Assembly: GCF_035984655.1 (NCBI RefSeq)
Contig: NZ_JAXCHT010000013.1
Span: forward strand, 1 to 64,000
DNA length: 64,000 bases
Direction of reading: 5' to 3'
Source: Actimicrobium sp035984655
Lineage (GTDB): Bacteria; Pseudomonadota; Gammaproteobacteria; Burkholderiales; Burkholderiaceae_D
In this document: positions 54,679 to 62,878 of the stretch, piece by piece
Layout of the letters: every line of letters begins with the position of its first letter
Position numbering within the stretch: position 1 is the first letter of the stretch
The notes under the pieces: model-generated
Databases searched by the model: none
What the model was told of the DNA's origin: nothing
What the model saw: the letters and a program-made list of their open reading frames with translations, nothing else
Translations under genes and position numbers: made by a program

Positions 54679-54704
54679 GCCGGCCCGCCTATTTTCGGGC
54701 CGGC
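54679..54704. terminator. GC-rich hairpin between convergent genes
   Basis: GCCGGCCCG and CGGGCCGGC form a perfect 9-base stem with an eight-base loop, between the oxidoreductase stop and overlapping the last codons of the DUF4198 gene. It lacks a clear T-run, so termination is probable but not certain. Confidence 0.4.
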
Positions 54705-55507
54705 ACCTCGAACATAAGGCTGCCCCAGAAACTGTCCCAATCCACTTCCGCCGAATCGGTGGCCGCGATCATCTGCACCGTGCTGATCATCCAGACGCCG
54801 CTGTAGGGCAAATTGAAGCTCGTTTCGCCATTGGCATCGGTCAGGGCGCGAATCGAAACGGTTTGCTGCTGCTGATGGTGCCAGGCTCTGAGCAATGCAT
54901 TCGTCAGCGGCTTGCCGTCGAACAGTAACCTCAGCCGCAGTGGCGCTCCCACCGGTTGCGATAGCGGGTCGTTCAGCGGCAGGATTTCCAACCGCTGGCC
55001 GGTGCGCACGGCAAAGGTGTCGTCTGTCTTGCCGCCGGCACGCAGCAGTGTCTTGGTGTTGCGACGGAATCGTTCGCGCCCCGGCTCGGCGGATTTGTTG
55101 CCGATCTTGCGCTGCAGGATCAATCGGTCCAGTCCTTCGTCGTGCAAATAGGCCTCGAACTTGTCCGCAGCGAGGGTAATTTGCGCCGGATGGCTATCGA
55201 ACGCAATCAGATGTGTCCCCGCTCGCGCAAGCGTGACGGGAATTGCTCCGACCGCCTCGGTGGTGGGCACCAGGGGCATCAAATCGACCAACTGACCGTT
55301 CGCATAATGCCGCAGCGCCGCGGTATGGCTGGTGAGAAAACCTGCCTGGACTCCCTCGAAGTATTCGCCCACGGCCATCTGCAGCTGCGCCTGCGCGCCG
55401 ACCGCGGCGGAAAATGGCGTCGCACTGATCCAGAATTCGTGCGTCATTCCCACGCCGGGAACAAGCAGCAACAGCGTTGGCAATACTTTTTTCAACCAGT
55501 TGTCCAT
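54689..55507 (-). CDS. DUF4198 family periplasmic protein
   Basis: A 272-residue protein with a signal peptide ending near VGMTHEFW. The mature protein begins HEFWI, and the body has two beta-sandwich-like halves, the second with LLFDGKPLTNALLRAWHH and the Gly-x-x-Phe strand ANGETSFNLPYSGVWMIS, as in DUF4198 proteins. Family members often accompany nickel or cobalt uptake, but no metal transporter is adjacent here. The terminal His could be a metal ligand after cleavage. Confidence 0.85.
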   Translation of the reverse strand: MDNWLKKVLPTLLLLVPGVGMTHEFWISATPFSAAVGAQAQLQMAVGEYFEGVQAGFLTSHTAALRHYANGQLVDLMPLVPTTEAVGAIPVTLARAGTHLIAFDSHPAQITLAADKFEAYLHDEGLDRLILQRKIGNKSAEPGRERFRRNTKTLLRAGGKTDDTFAVRTGQRLEILPLNDPLSQPVGAPLRLRLLFDGKPLTNALLRAWHHQQQQTVSIRALTDANGETSFNLPYSGVWMISTVQMIAATDSAEVDWDSFWGSLMFEVPARK

Positions 55508-55701
55508 GCGCTTCCCGATTCAACGTGACCATACCGATCCGGTATGGATCTCTATACGGCGCGCACGCGTCCCCGGATGCGCCTTTTTTTCGCGAGCGTG
55601 ATTCTGCGTTATCAATGGCATAGTTACATTTGTCGCTTACCATCTCCTTGTCTTCCCGCTTCCACCAGAGACTGAAAAGTCAGAACAAGGTGACGTCATT
55701 G

Positions 55702-55788
55702 ATGAACATGGATTCGCCAAGCCGGACACTGCTGGCGCTGCGCAACCTGGTTCGCGTCAAAGCCGTGGCTGCACGGACGCCGCCATGA
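55702..55788 (+). CDS. Possible 28-residue leader peptide before cydP
   Basis: An ATG preceded by AAGGTG opens 28 codons whose TGA overlaps the cydP ATG (ATGA). The peptide is Arg/Leu-rich with no known match. Coupled overlap is suggestive, but the evidence is thin. Confidence 0.25.
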   Translation: MNMDSPSRTLLALRNLVRVKAVAARTPP

Positions 55789-55997
55789 GACGCCTGACGG
55801 CACTGCCGCTCTGGCTGGAAATCACGATCGTGTTGATGTGCAAGGCGCTGCTGCTGTGGCTACTCTGGAGCGCTTTCTTCTCCGCCCCGCAAACCAGGAA
55901 AATGCGCATGCCGACACCGCAGGTCGAACAGCACCTGCTGTCGGCGCCGGCCCCCGTTCCCCCACCCCGCCGCGAGAACCCCAATGATCCCCGTTGA
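55785..55997 (+). CDS. cydP: CydP, small subunit-like protein of cytochrome bd
   Basis: A 70-residue protein with one membrane helix (about 12-32, EITIVLMCKALLLWLLWSAFF) and a Pro-rich tail. This matches the 'cytochrome oxidase putative small subunit CydP' family found before cydA in betaproteobacteria. It appears intact and its end overlaps the cydA start at 55984. The assignment is from family memory and position. Confidence 0.75.
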   Translation: MRRLTALPLWLEITIVLMCKALLLWLLWSAFFSAPQTRKMRMPTPQVEQHLLSAPAPVPPPRRENPNDPR

Positions 55998-56172
55998 CGA
56001 AGTCATCGCCCTGTCGCGCCTGCAATTCGGCGCAACCGCGCTGTACCATTTCCTGTTCGTACCGCTGACACTCGGCCTGTCGTGAATACTTGTAATCATG
56101 GAATCGGTGTATCTGATGACCGGCAAGGAAATCTACCGGGACATGACCAAATTCTGGGGCAAGCTGTTCGGC
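55984..56172 (+). pseudogene. cydA: cydA, 5' segment (interrupted, with nonsense codon)
   Basis: The frame starts ATG 55984 and reads SRLQFGATALYHFLFVPLTL, the classical CydA helix I region with the haem b595 ligand His. At codon 34 (56083-56085) a TGA stands where CydA has Trp. The frame then continues correctly through MESVYLMTG and MTKFWGKLFG to 56172, where the IS element begins. Removing the element joins 56172 to 57622 in frame and recreates KLFGINFAMGV, the canonical CydA sequence. Confidence 0.93.
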
Positions 56173-56330
56173 TTGACATCCTCCCCGCCCTCAGCCTGAC
56201 GGCTGGCGCTTGCGCGCAAAGGACGGGGATTCCTACTGCGCACACAAAACCTCTTGCACGTCGCTTCGGTGGGTTCCTGCTGCTGACGGCCTGACAGCGC
56301 CGTTCACTTCACAGGCGATCCGGGCCGTGT
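56173..56330 (-). ncRNA. Predicted omega RNA (TnpB guide RNA scaffold)
   Basis: In TnpB elements the guide scaffold is transcribed from the 3' end of tnpB through the right end, and the guide is read from the flanking host DNA. Here the right end is at 56173, 60 bases after the tnpB stop, and the guide would start at 56172 reading GCCGAACAGCTTGCCCCAG on the minus strand. The 5' limit is approximate. Confidence 0.5.
56187..56209. repeat. Right-end subterminal hairpin of the tnpB element
   Basis: On the plus strand GCC-CT-CAGCC-TGAC-GGCTG-GC forms an imperfect stem with a two-base bulge, the kind of structure TnpA recognises. Confidence 0.65.
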
Positions 56331-57498
56331 CCGGCCCTTCTTCATTGCTCGGTTGAGACAGTTGCGCCAAGGCGCGATCCAGCACGTTGATCGCGCCTAC
56401 GACATCAGCATTGTTCTCGTACCAGCACACGGTACACAGAAATGCCGACTGGGTCTTACGATTGTCCTTGTCGACATGCCCGCAGCACGGGCATGTCTGG
56501 CTGGTGTGGTGGGCGGACACCTTCATAAAATACCCGCCGTTCCAGTAGAGTTTATATTCAAGCTGCCGGCCAAACTCGCCCCATCCCTGGTCGAGAATTG
56601 CCCGATTCAATCCCGCCTTGGCACGCACGTTCGTACCTGGGGTTTCAATCGTGCCTTTCGACGACCTGGTCATATTCACGATCTTCAAGTCTTCGACGGC
56701 GACCAGCGCGTGGTTGTTGCTGATGGTCGTTGTCGCCTTGTGCAGGAAGTCGTTTCTTACATTGCCAATGTCAACGTGAATCTGCGTTACTTTGGCCTTG
56801 GCTTTCTTCCAGTTGCTGCTGAATTTGACCTTCCTACTCATCCGGCGCTGGTATTTCGCCAGACGCTGTTGGTGCTTCTTGAAACTGTCCAATGGTGCGA
56901 CGCAGGAGCCATCCGACAGGGTGGCGAAGCGGGTAATGCCCACGTCGACACCGACGGCGTCGGTTGCCACCGGCACAGGTTCTGCCACTTCGCGCTCGGT
57001 CTGAATCGACACGAACCATTTGCCTGCTTTTGTCGACACAGTGATGTTCTTGATGGAGCCTACGATGTCGCGGCTGTTGCGGTAGCGGATCCAGCCGAGT
57101 TTGGGCAGGAAGATCCGGGCGTTGCCCGGCTCCACCTTGAATTGTTTTGCGTCCGGATAGCGAAAGCTGTCACCGCGGCCCTTCTTCTTGAACGTTGGGA
57201 AGTCGGCGCGACCGGCAAAGAAATTCTGGTAGGCGCGATCGAGGTCTTTCAGCGCGTGCTGTAAAGGATGGTTGGGAGCGTCAGCCAGCCACGGGGTTTC
57301 GCTGCTGTGGCGCCAGCCGGTGAGAAGCTTCGCCACCGATTCATAGCGGATGAACTTGCCGCCGGCGGCGCGATTGTCCTGCTGCAACGCCAATGCCTTG
57401 TTAAAAACAAACCGGCACGCGCCGCCAAAGCGTCGCAGCGTGCGCTGGTGCAGGCCGTTGGGCATCAGTTCGTATTTGAAGGCTTGGCGTCGGATCAT
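56233..57498 (-). CDS. tnpB: TnpB, RNA-guided endonuclease of the IS element
   Basis: A 421-residue TnpB. The helical recognition and WED-type regions (about 1-175) precede a RuvC domain with catalytic Asp185 (AVGVDVGITR), Glu269 (ALVAVEDLKI) and Asp365 (ENNADVVGAIN), and a zinc finger with Cys336, Cys339, Cys355 and Cys358. All catalytic residues are present and the frame is complete. By analogy with the ISDra2 enzyme it should cut DNA next to a TTGAT motif using an omega RNA guide. The ATG at 57498 is the natural start (MIRRQAFKYEL); the last 35 residues extend past the usual end. Confidence 0.93.
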   Translation of the reverse strand: MIRRQAFKYELMPNGLHQRTLRRFGGACRFVFNKALALQQDNRAAGGKFIRYESVAKLLTGWRHSSETPWLADAPNHPLQHALKDLDRAYQNFFAGRADFPTFKKKGRGDSFRYPDAKQFKVEPGNARIFLPKLGWIRYRNSRDIVGSIKNITVSTKAGKWFVSIQTEREVAEPVPVATDAVGVDVGITRFATLSDGSCVAPLDSFKKHQQRLAKYQRRMSRKVKFSSNWKKAKAKVTQIHVDIGNVRNDFLHKATTTISNNHALVAVEDLKIVNMTRSSKGTIETPGTNVRAKAGLNRAILDQGWGEFGRQLEYKLYWNGGYFMKVSAHHTSQTCPCCGHVDKDNRKTQSAFLCTVCWYENNADVVGAINVLDRALAQLSQPSNEEGPDTARIACEVNGAVRPSAAGTHRSDVQEVLCAQ

Positions 57499-57581
57499 GT
57501 TGTAAAGATACAGAGTCGAAATCGATCGTGGCAAGAGTAAGGCGAAAACAAAGGCAAGGCCGGCGTCGTCGTCCGCGTTAT

Positions 57582-57599
57582 CCTTCCCAGCCCTGAAGG
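57582..57599. repeat. Left-end subterminal hairpin of the tnpB element
   Basis: CCTTC and GAAGG pair around an eight-base loop (CCAGCCCT), 22 bases inside the left end. Confidence 0.6.
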
Positions 57600-57621
57600 A
57601 CGAGGTTTGTCACGCATTCCG

Positions 57622-59001
57622 ATCAATTTTGCAATGGGCGTGACGACCGGCATCACGCTGGAAATCCAGTTCGGCACCAACTGGGCTTACTACTCGCATT
57701 ATGTCGGCGACATTTTCGGCACGCCGCTGGCCATCGAAGGGATGATGGCCTTCTTTCTGGAGTCGACCTTCGTCGGGCTGTTTTTCTTCGGCTGGGACCG
57801 GCTCTCGCGCCAGCAGCATCTGTTGGTGACCTTCCTGGTCGCGCTCGGGTCCAGTCTGTCGGCGCTGTGAATCCTGATTGCAAACGGCTGGATGAACAAC
57901 CCGGTCGGCGCGGAATTCAATGTCGAAACGATGCGCATGGAGCTGGGCAGCATCAAGGATGTCATTTTCAATCCGGTGGCGCAGGTCAAGTTTGTCCACA
58001 CGGTCGCGGCCGGGTATGTGACTGCGTCGATGTTCGTGCTGGGCGTGTCATCGTTCTACCTGCTCAAGGCGCGCGATACCGCATTCGCGCTGCGCTCGTT
58101 TGCGATCGCCGCTGCCTTCGGGCTGGCTTCCACGCTGTCGGTGATTGTGCTGGGCGACGAATCGGGTTACACCGATGGCGAAGTCAACAAGGTCAAGCTG
58201 GCTACCATTGAAGCCGAGTGGGAAACCCAGCCGGCCCCTGCCGGCATCACCGTCATCGGACTGCCCAACAACCAGACCGAGCACACGGATTACGCCGTCA
58301 AGATTCCGTATGTGCTGGGCCTGATTGCGACCCGCTCCACCGACGGGAAGGTAACCGGCATCAAGGAGCTCAAGCAGCAACATGCGGTGCGCATTCGCAA
58401 CGGCATGCTGGCCTATGCCGCCCTGACCCGCCTGAAGTCCGGCGACAAATCAGCCGAAGCGCGCGCCGACTTCAACCGTTTGAAAGCCGACCTCGGCTAT
58501 GGTCTTCTGCTCAAAAAGTACACGCCCAACGTGATCGATGCGACGCCAGAACAAATCCAGTCGGCGGTCAATGACACCATCCCGAATGTCGCCCCGCTGT
58601 TCTGGTCGTTCCGCGCGATGGTCGGACTGGGCCTGCTGTTCCTGTTCATTTTTGCGAGCGCGTTCTATTTCCTGGTGCGCAAACGGCTGACGCCGCAGCG
58701 CTGGTTGCTGCGGCTGGCAGTCTGCAGCATTCCGTTACCCTGGGTCGCCGCCGAGCTGGGTTGGGTGGTGGCCGAGTATGGACGCCAGCCGTGGACCATT
58801 GCCGGGGTGCTGCCGACCCATCTGTCCGCCTCGACCCTGCAACCGTCGAGCCTGTAGTTCAGCCTGGCCGGATTCCTCGGCTTTTATACGCTGCTGCTGG
58901 TGATCGAAGTGTTCCTGATGATTAAGTATGTGCGACTTGGCCCGAGCAGCCTGCACCTGGGCCGCTACCATTTTGAACATCCTGTTGCCGCCACCGCCTG
59001 A
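57622..59001 (+). pseudogene. cydA: cydA, 3' segment with two further nonsense codons
   Basis: The frame resumes at INFAMGVTTG and carries QFGTNWAYYSHYVGDIFG, GWMNNPVGAEFN and the C-terminal RLGPSSLHLGRYHFE typical of CydA. Two more stop codons lie in frame: TGA at 57868-57870 in place of Trp (ALWILIANGW in intact relatives) and TAG at 58855-58857 near the C-terminus. No frameshift is present. Joined to the 5' part it gives 523 codons, normal CydA length. Other Trp codons in the gene are TGG, so this is not recoding. Confidence 0.93.
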
Positions 59002-59009
59002 GGCCGATC

Positions 59010-60152
59010 ATGCCATTCGACTATGAAACACTGAAAATCATCTGGTGGGGCTTCATCGGTGTGCTCCTGATCGGCTTTGCGCTAACCGACGGATTCGATC
59101 TGGGCGTCGGCATGTTGCTGCCCTTCGTCGGCCGCAGCGATGGCGAACGGCGTGTCGTCATCAACACCATCGGCCCGACCTGGGAGGGCAATCAGACCTG
59201 GTTCATTACCGCTGGCGGCGCGCTGTTTGCGGCCTGGCCGCTACTGTATGGCGCGGCGTTCTCGGGCTTTTACATTGCCTTGATGCTGGTGCTGTTTGCG
59301 CTGTTCTTCCGGCCGGTCGGTTTCGATTACCGCAGCAAGATTGCCGATCCGCGTTGGCGCTCGACGTGGGATTGGTGCCTGTTTGCCGGCGGCTTCGTGC
59401 CTTCGCTGGTGTTTGGCGTGGCCTTTGGCAATCTGCTGCTGGGTGTGCCGTTTCACTATGACGACACCATGCGCATGGAATATACCGGCGACTTTTTTGC
59501 CCTGCTCAATCCGTTCGGCATCCTTGCCGGGCTGCTGAGCGTCGCCATGCTGGCCTTGCATGGCGCTACGTTCCTGCAGGTGAAAACCGACGCCGAGGTG
59601 GCGCGGCGGGCCCGCGCGGCCGCGATGATTGCCGCGCTGATCGTCATCGGATTGTTCATCGGCGGCGGCGTCTGGGTCGCCAACGGCATCCAGGGATTCA
59701 GGATCACCGCCATGCCCGATCCCAACAGTGCCTTCATGCCGTTGGCAAAAACCGTCTGTACCGCAGCCGGCGGCTGGATGGCGAACTATGTCCGCTGGCC
59801 GGCAACGGCTGCCATCCCGGCCGTGGCCCTGCTTGCCGCACTCGGCAGCTTCCTGGCGAGCTGGCGACGACTTGCCCTCACTGCGTTTCTTGCCAGTGGC
59901 ACCGCAGTCGCCGGAATCATCCTCACTGCCGGTGTCACACTGTTCCCGTTCATCATGCCGTCGTCGTCGCACCCGGCCAGCAGTCTGACCGTCTGGGATG
60001 CCGTGGCCAGCCAGAAGTCGCTCGGACTGATGTTCTGGATCGTCGTGATCATGATGCCAGTCGTGATCCTCTACACTAGCTGGGTGTACCGGATCATGCG
60101 CGGCAAGGTCACGCTGGCACACATTCGCGACAACGAACACGGCGCATATTGA
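59010..60152 (+). CDS. cydB: Cytochrome bd oxidase subunit II
   Basis: A 380-residue CydB with about nine membrane helices. The N-terminus IWWGFIGVLLIGFALTDGFDLGVG and GPTWEGNQTWFITAGGALFAAWPLLY are diagnostic. The frame is complete with no disruption. It is eight bases after the cydA stop. Without CydA it has no known catalytic role, so its intactness points to recent cydA loss or to a second cydA elsewhere. Confidence 0.96.
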   Translation: MPFDYETLKIIWWGFIGVLLIGFALTDGFDLGVGMLLPFVGRSDGERRVVINTIGPTWEGNQTWFITAGGALFAAWPLLYGAAFSGFYIALMLVLFALFFRPVGFDYRSKIADPRWRSTWDWCLFAGGFVPSLVFGVAFGNLLLGVPFHYDDTMRMEYTGDFFALLNPFGILAGLLSVAMLALHGATFLQVKTDAEVARRARAAAMIAALIVIGLFIGGGVWVANGIQGFRITAMPDPNSAFMPLAKTVCTAAGGWMANYVRWPATAAIPAVALLAALGSFLASWRRLALTAFLASGTAVAGIILTAGVTLFPFIMPSSSHPASSLTVWDAVASQKSLGLMFWIVVIMMPVVILYTSWVYRIMRGKVTLAHIRDNEHGAY

Positions 60153-60169
60153 TCTTCAAGGAGCGGGCA

Positions 60170-60319
60170 ATGTGGTATTTCACCTGGATTCTCGGACTTG
60201 GCCTGGCACTGGCCTTCGACATCATCAATGTGATGTGGCTGGAGGCCAATTACGCATTTGGCCAACGTGACGAAAAAGAGACAGTTCGCAATTTTGAGCA
60301 GTCGCGCAAGGAGGGGTAG
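60170..60319 (+). CDS. cydX: CydX, small subunit of cytochrome bd
   Basis: A 49-residue protein starting MWYFTWILGLGLALAF, matching the MWYFxWILG start of CydX, with one membrane helix and then a longer charged tail than in E. coli (YAFGQRDEKETVRNF). AAGGAG precedes the ATG. It completes cydP-cydA-cydB-cydX. Confidence 0.9.
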   Translation: MWYFTWILGLGLALAFDIINVMWLEANYAFGQRDEKETVRNFEQSRKEG

Positions 60320-60372
60320 CGATTGGCTCAAAAACATGCGTGCGGTTCACGAACGGCGAACCGGCATCACGG

Positions 60373-60378
60373 TATAAT
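60373..60378 (+). promoter_or_regulatory. TATAAT -10 element upstream of the hydrolase gene
   Basis: A consensus TATAAT lies 55 bases before the ATG at 60433. No good -35 was found at standard spacing; the preceding CACGG gives no extended -10 TG. Confidence 0.35.
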
Positions 60379-60432
60379 GCGCCAAAATCGAGCTCCTACT
60401 TACGTTCACTTTCCCGGAAGTCGCCCACCATC

Positions 60433-61266
60433 ATGCGGTCCATAGAACTATCAGGCGGCCCGCATGCAGTGCTGGCGCTACACGGATTGCTCGGCAATCC
60501 GCTTGAAATGCAATTTGTCGGCAGAAAATTGCAGCGCGCCGGCTACTCGGTCACCATTCCGCTGATTCCCGGCTATGGCTATGCCAGCGGCCAGAATACC
60601 TCGTTTGCGACGACCCGCAGCGAGCAATGGTATGACGAAGTGCAGCGCCAATTCGATACGCTCAAGCGTAACCATGATTCCGTCTCCGTGGTCGGCCTGT
60701 GCATCGGCGCGGTGCTGGCGCTGCGTCTGGCGAGCGAACGTTCCGACGAAATCGCCGCACTCTCGTTGCTGGCGACCACGCTGAGCTACGACGGCTGGAG
60801 CATCCCCAAATACCGGTTCCTGCTGCCGCTGGCCTACTACACCCCGGCACGCTATTTGTACTCCTACAAGGAACGTTATCCGTTCGGCATCAAGAATGCC
60901 AACCTGCGCAAGTGGATCGCGCGGGAGATGGAAGTATCAACCTCGTCCGCTGCTGGCGCTGCACGCCTGTCCGCAGAAGGCATCTTCCAGGCGGACCGAC
61001 TGATTCGTCGCGTTCGGAAAACGCTTGCGACCGTTCGTTGTCCGACGCTGATCATGCATGCCGAAGAAGACGATGTGGCAACACCGAAGAGCGCGGATCT
61101 GGTCGAACGCAGCATTGCCTCGACAATGAAGAAGAAGATAATTTTGCATGACAGTTATCACATCATTACACTTGATAATGAAAAGGAACTGGTTGCCAGC
61201 GAGACGGTCGGCTTCTTCGATCAGGCAATCCAATCCTGGCGCCAACCAGAAAAAAAATCGGCGTAA
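60433..61266 (+). CDS. Est30-like alpha/beta hydrolase with Cys at the nucleophile position
   Basis: A 277-residue protein. The oxyanion strand is LALHGLLGNPLEM, the acid region is HAEEDDVATPKSADLVE and the catalytic His is in DSYHIITLDNEKEL, all as in Est30/monoacylglycerol-type carboxylesterases. The nucleophile elbow reads GLCIG with Cys90 where Ser is expected. Cys elbows occur in acyltransferases such as PhaC. The next genes encode an ACP and a ketosynthase, so it may transfer or hydrolyse acyl groups from ACP. ATG 60433 is favoured by the conserved start; an upstream in-frame start exists. Confidence 0.8.
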   Translation: MRSIELSGGPHAVLALHGLLGNPLEMQFVGRKLQRAGYSVTIPLIPGYGYASGQNTSFATTRSEQWYDEVQRQFDTLKRNHDSVSVVGLCIGAVLALRLASERSDEIAALSLLATTLSYDGWSIPKYRFLLPLAYYTPARYLYSYKERYPFGIKNANLRKWIAREMEVSTSSAAGAARLSAEGIFQADRLIRRVRKTLATVRCPTLIMHAEEDDVATPKSADLVERSIASTMKKKIILHDSYHIITLDNEKELVASETVGFFDQAIQSWRQPEKKSA

Positions 61267-61300
61267 CATTTTTGCCGCATCACTCACCCGAACTGATTTC

Positions 61301-61543
61301 ATGACTTCTTTTTCTACCGTAGCAAAATTGTTGTCGGAGCGCCTCGAACTCGATGTCAACACGATCCTGCCCGACACCGAACTGGTAACGCTGGGCGCCG
61401 ATTCGCTGACCGTCGCGGAATTGATGTTTGATCTCGAGGATGAATTCGATATCAGCTTCGGCGACGAGCGTCCGAGCCTGGTGATCGTGCAGGACATCGC
61501 CGACAACATCGACCGTCTGATCAACAACAAACCGGCAGCCTGA
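61301..61543 (+). CDS. Acyl carrier protein
   Basis: An 80-residue ACP with the phosphopantetheine site GADSL (Ser35). It is acidic and helical like AcpP (LELDVNTILPDTELVTLGADSL), but differs from the housekeeping AcpP, which would normally sit beside fabF/fabD. It lies 34 bases after the hydrolase gene and six before a ketosynthase gene, so it is a dedicated carrier for that pair. Confidence 0.92.
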   Translation: MTSFSTVAKLLSERLELDVNTILPDTELVTLGADSLTVAELMFDLEDEFDISFGDERPSLVIVQDIADNIDRLINNKPAA

Positions 61544-61548
61544 CCGGG

Positions 61549-62787
61549 ATGGAACGCGTCGTCATCACCGGAATCGGTGCCATTTCGGCGCTTGGGATCG
61601 GCGCTGACACCAATTTCACCCAGGCTCTCGGCGCGCAATCGGGAATCGATCTGGCGCAAGTCGATTCCGCCCATCACCACATCGCGCAAGTTGCCGCACA
61701 AATTCGTTTTCCCCTGCCGGACCTGATCAAGAAAGCCGAAGCACCGCTGTTCGATCGCGTTGCCCTGCTCGCCTGGATTGCAGCCAGTGAGGCGCTGCAG
61801 CAAGCCGGCATCGACCCGACGCAACATGACCTCACCGACAGCGGCGTGTTCTGGGGCACCGGCATGGGCGGCGCAAATACGCTTGAGGCGGCCTATGTGG
61901 ACTTGTTCGTCGCCGAAAAGAATCGCGTCCGACCGCTGTCCATCGTCGCCGGCATGAACAATTCCTCGGCCTCGCACATCGCGCTCAAGGCAGGATTCGG
62001 CGGCAGCGTCATGACCTTCAGCAGTGCCTGCGTCTCGTCGGCGCAGGCCATCGGCGAGGCATTTCGGCACATCCGTCACGGCTACGCACCACGGGTGCTG
62101 GCCGGTGGCTCGGAAGCGTTGCTCACCTTCGGCGTCATGACCTCGTGGGAGGCATTGCGGGTCATTGCCTTTGCAGATCCCGACGATGCGCGACGTTCCT
62201 GCAAGCCGTTCTCGTCGGATCGCAGTGGATTGGTATTGGGTGAAGCGGGTGCAGCAGTGATGCTTGAATCGTTGTCATCGGCGCAGGCGCGCGGCGCCAC
62301 CATCCTGGCCGAGCTGGTCGGCTATGGCACCAGCAACGACGCGACCCACATGACCAAACCCGACCCGCACGGACAGGCGCGCGCGATGCGCATGGCATTG
62401 GCACAGGCCGGCATGGGGGCCGCAGGGATCGACTACATCAATGCCCATGGCGCCGCCACTGCGGCAGGCGACATCGCCGAAACCACATCGATCAAGGAAG
62501 TCTTTGGCGCCCATGCCGCGGCACTGATGGTCAGCTCGACCAAAGCGGTACACGGTCACACACTTGGCGCAGCCGGTGCGCTGGAATTTGTCCTGACGGT
62601 GCAGGCCCTGCGCACCCAGTCAGTCCCGCCCACCGCGTTCCTGACCCAACCGGACCCGCTGTGCGATCTGGATTATGTTCCCAACGAGGCCCGCCTGAAC
62701 CAGTCGGTACGCGCGGCGATGTCGAATTCGTTCGCATTCGGCGGCAGCAATGTGGCACTGATCGCTACGCCATTCCCGAACAATTGA
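61549..62787 (+). CDS. FabF-like beta-ketoacyl-ACP synthase
   Basis: A 412-residue condensing enzyme. The active-site Cys is in FSSACVSSAQA, His in NAHGAATAAGD and Lys/His in STKAVHGHTLGAAG, so the Cys-His-His set is complete. NAHGAAT replaces the usual NAHGTST. Its ACP and hydrolase neighbours suggest a small secondary fatty-acid or specialised-lipid pathway rather than core synthesis. No ketoreductase or dehydratase is adjacent. Confidence 0.9.
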   Translation: MERVVITGIGAISALGIGADTNFTQALGAQSGIDLAQVDSAHHHIAQVAAQIRFPLPDLIKKAEAPLFDRVALLAWIAASEALQQAGIDPTQHDLTDSGVFWGTGMGGANTLEAAYVDLFVAEKNRVRPLSIVAGMNNSSASHIALKAGFGGSVMTFSSACVSSAQAIGEAFRHIRHGYAPRVLAGGSEALLTFGVMTSWEALRVIAFADPDDARRSCKPFSSDRSGLVLGEAGAAVMLESLSSAQARGATILAELVGYGTSNDATHMTKPDPHGQARAMRMALAQAGMGAAGIDYINAHGAATAAGDIAETTSIKEVFGAHAAALMVSSTKAVHGHTLGAAGALEFVLTVQALRTQSVPPTAFLTQPDPLCDLDYVPNEARLNQSVRAAMSNSFAFGGSNVALIATPFPNN

Positions 62788-62801
62788 CGACCGCGTCAGG
62801 C

Positions 62802-62842
62802 AAAAAAAGCACTGCTGTCGAATTCAGCAGTGTTTTTTTTTT
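62802..62842. terminator. Bidirectional terminator between ketosynthase and efp
   Basis: CACTGCTG and CAGCAGTG form a perfect stem with a seven-base loop, flanked by seven A residues on the left and ten T residues on the right. It can end transcription from both the ketosynthase operon and efp. Confidence 0.92.
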
Positions 62843-62878
62843 GCCTCGCCCGAATTGCTTCGGGACGATTGCGGCTAC

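Larger units (their letters stand above)
56173..57621 (-). mobile_element. Lone-tnpB IS200/IS605-superfamily insertion in cydA
   Basis: The element is 1449 bases and encodes TnpB on the minus strand; no tnpA is present, so it is an IS1341-type (tnpB-only) element needing TnpA in trans. On the minus strand the left end follows host TTGAT (57626-57622) and the right end finishes TCAA (56176-56173). Subterminal hairpins occur at both ends: CCTTC/GAAGG (57582-57599) and CAGCC/GGCTG (56192-56205). There is no target duplication, as expected for single-strand peel-and-paste transposition. The boundaries come from perfect restoration of the cydA frame. Confidence 0.9.

Noticed and set aside
55695..55715. 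Fnr box before the cyd genes (TTGATGAACATGG)
   Set aside because: Only the left half-site matches; the right half (ATGGA instead of ATCAA) is too poor to call.
56173..56177. TTGAC at the left edge of the element taken as the insertion target
   Set aside because: On the transposon strand this is GTCAA, part of the right end. Only a junction after TTGAT on the minus strand (57626-57622) restores the CydA frame and sequence.
55984..59001. Recoding of TGA as Trp (or selenocysteine) in cydA
   Set aside because: TGA ends cydB-type and many other genes here, TGG is the Trp codon elsewhere in cydA, one of the stops is TAG, and an IS splits the gene. No SECIS-like need is expected in CydA.
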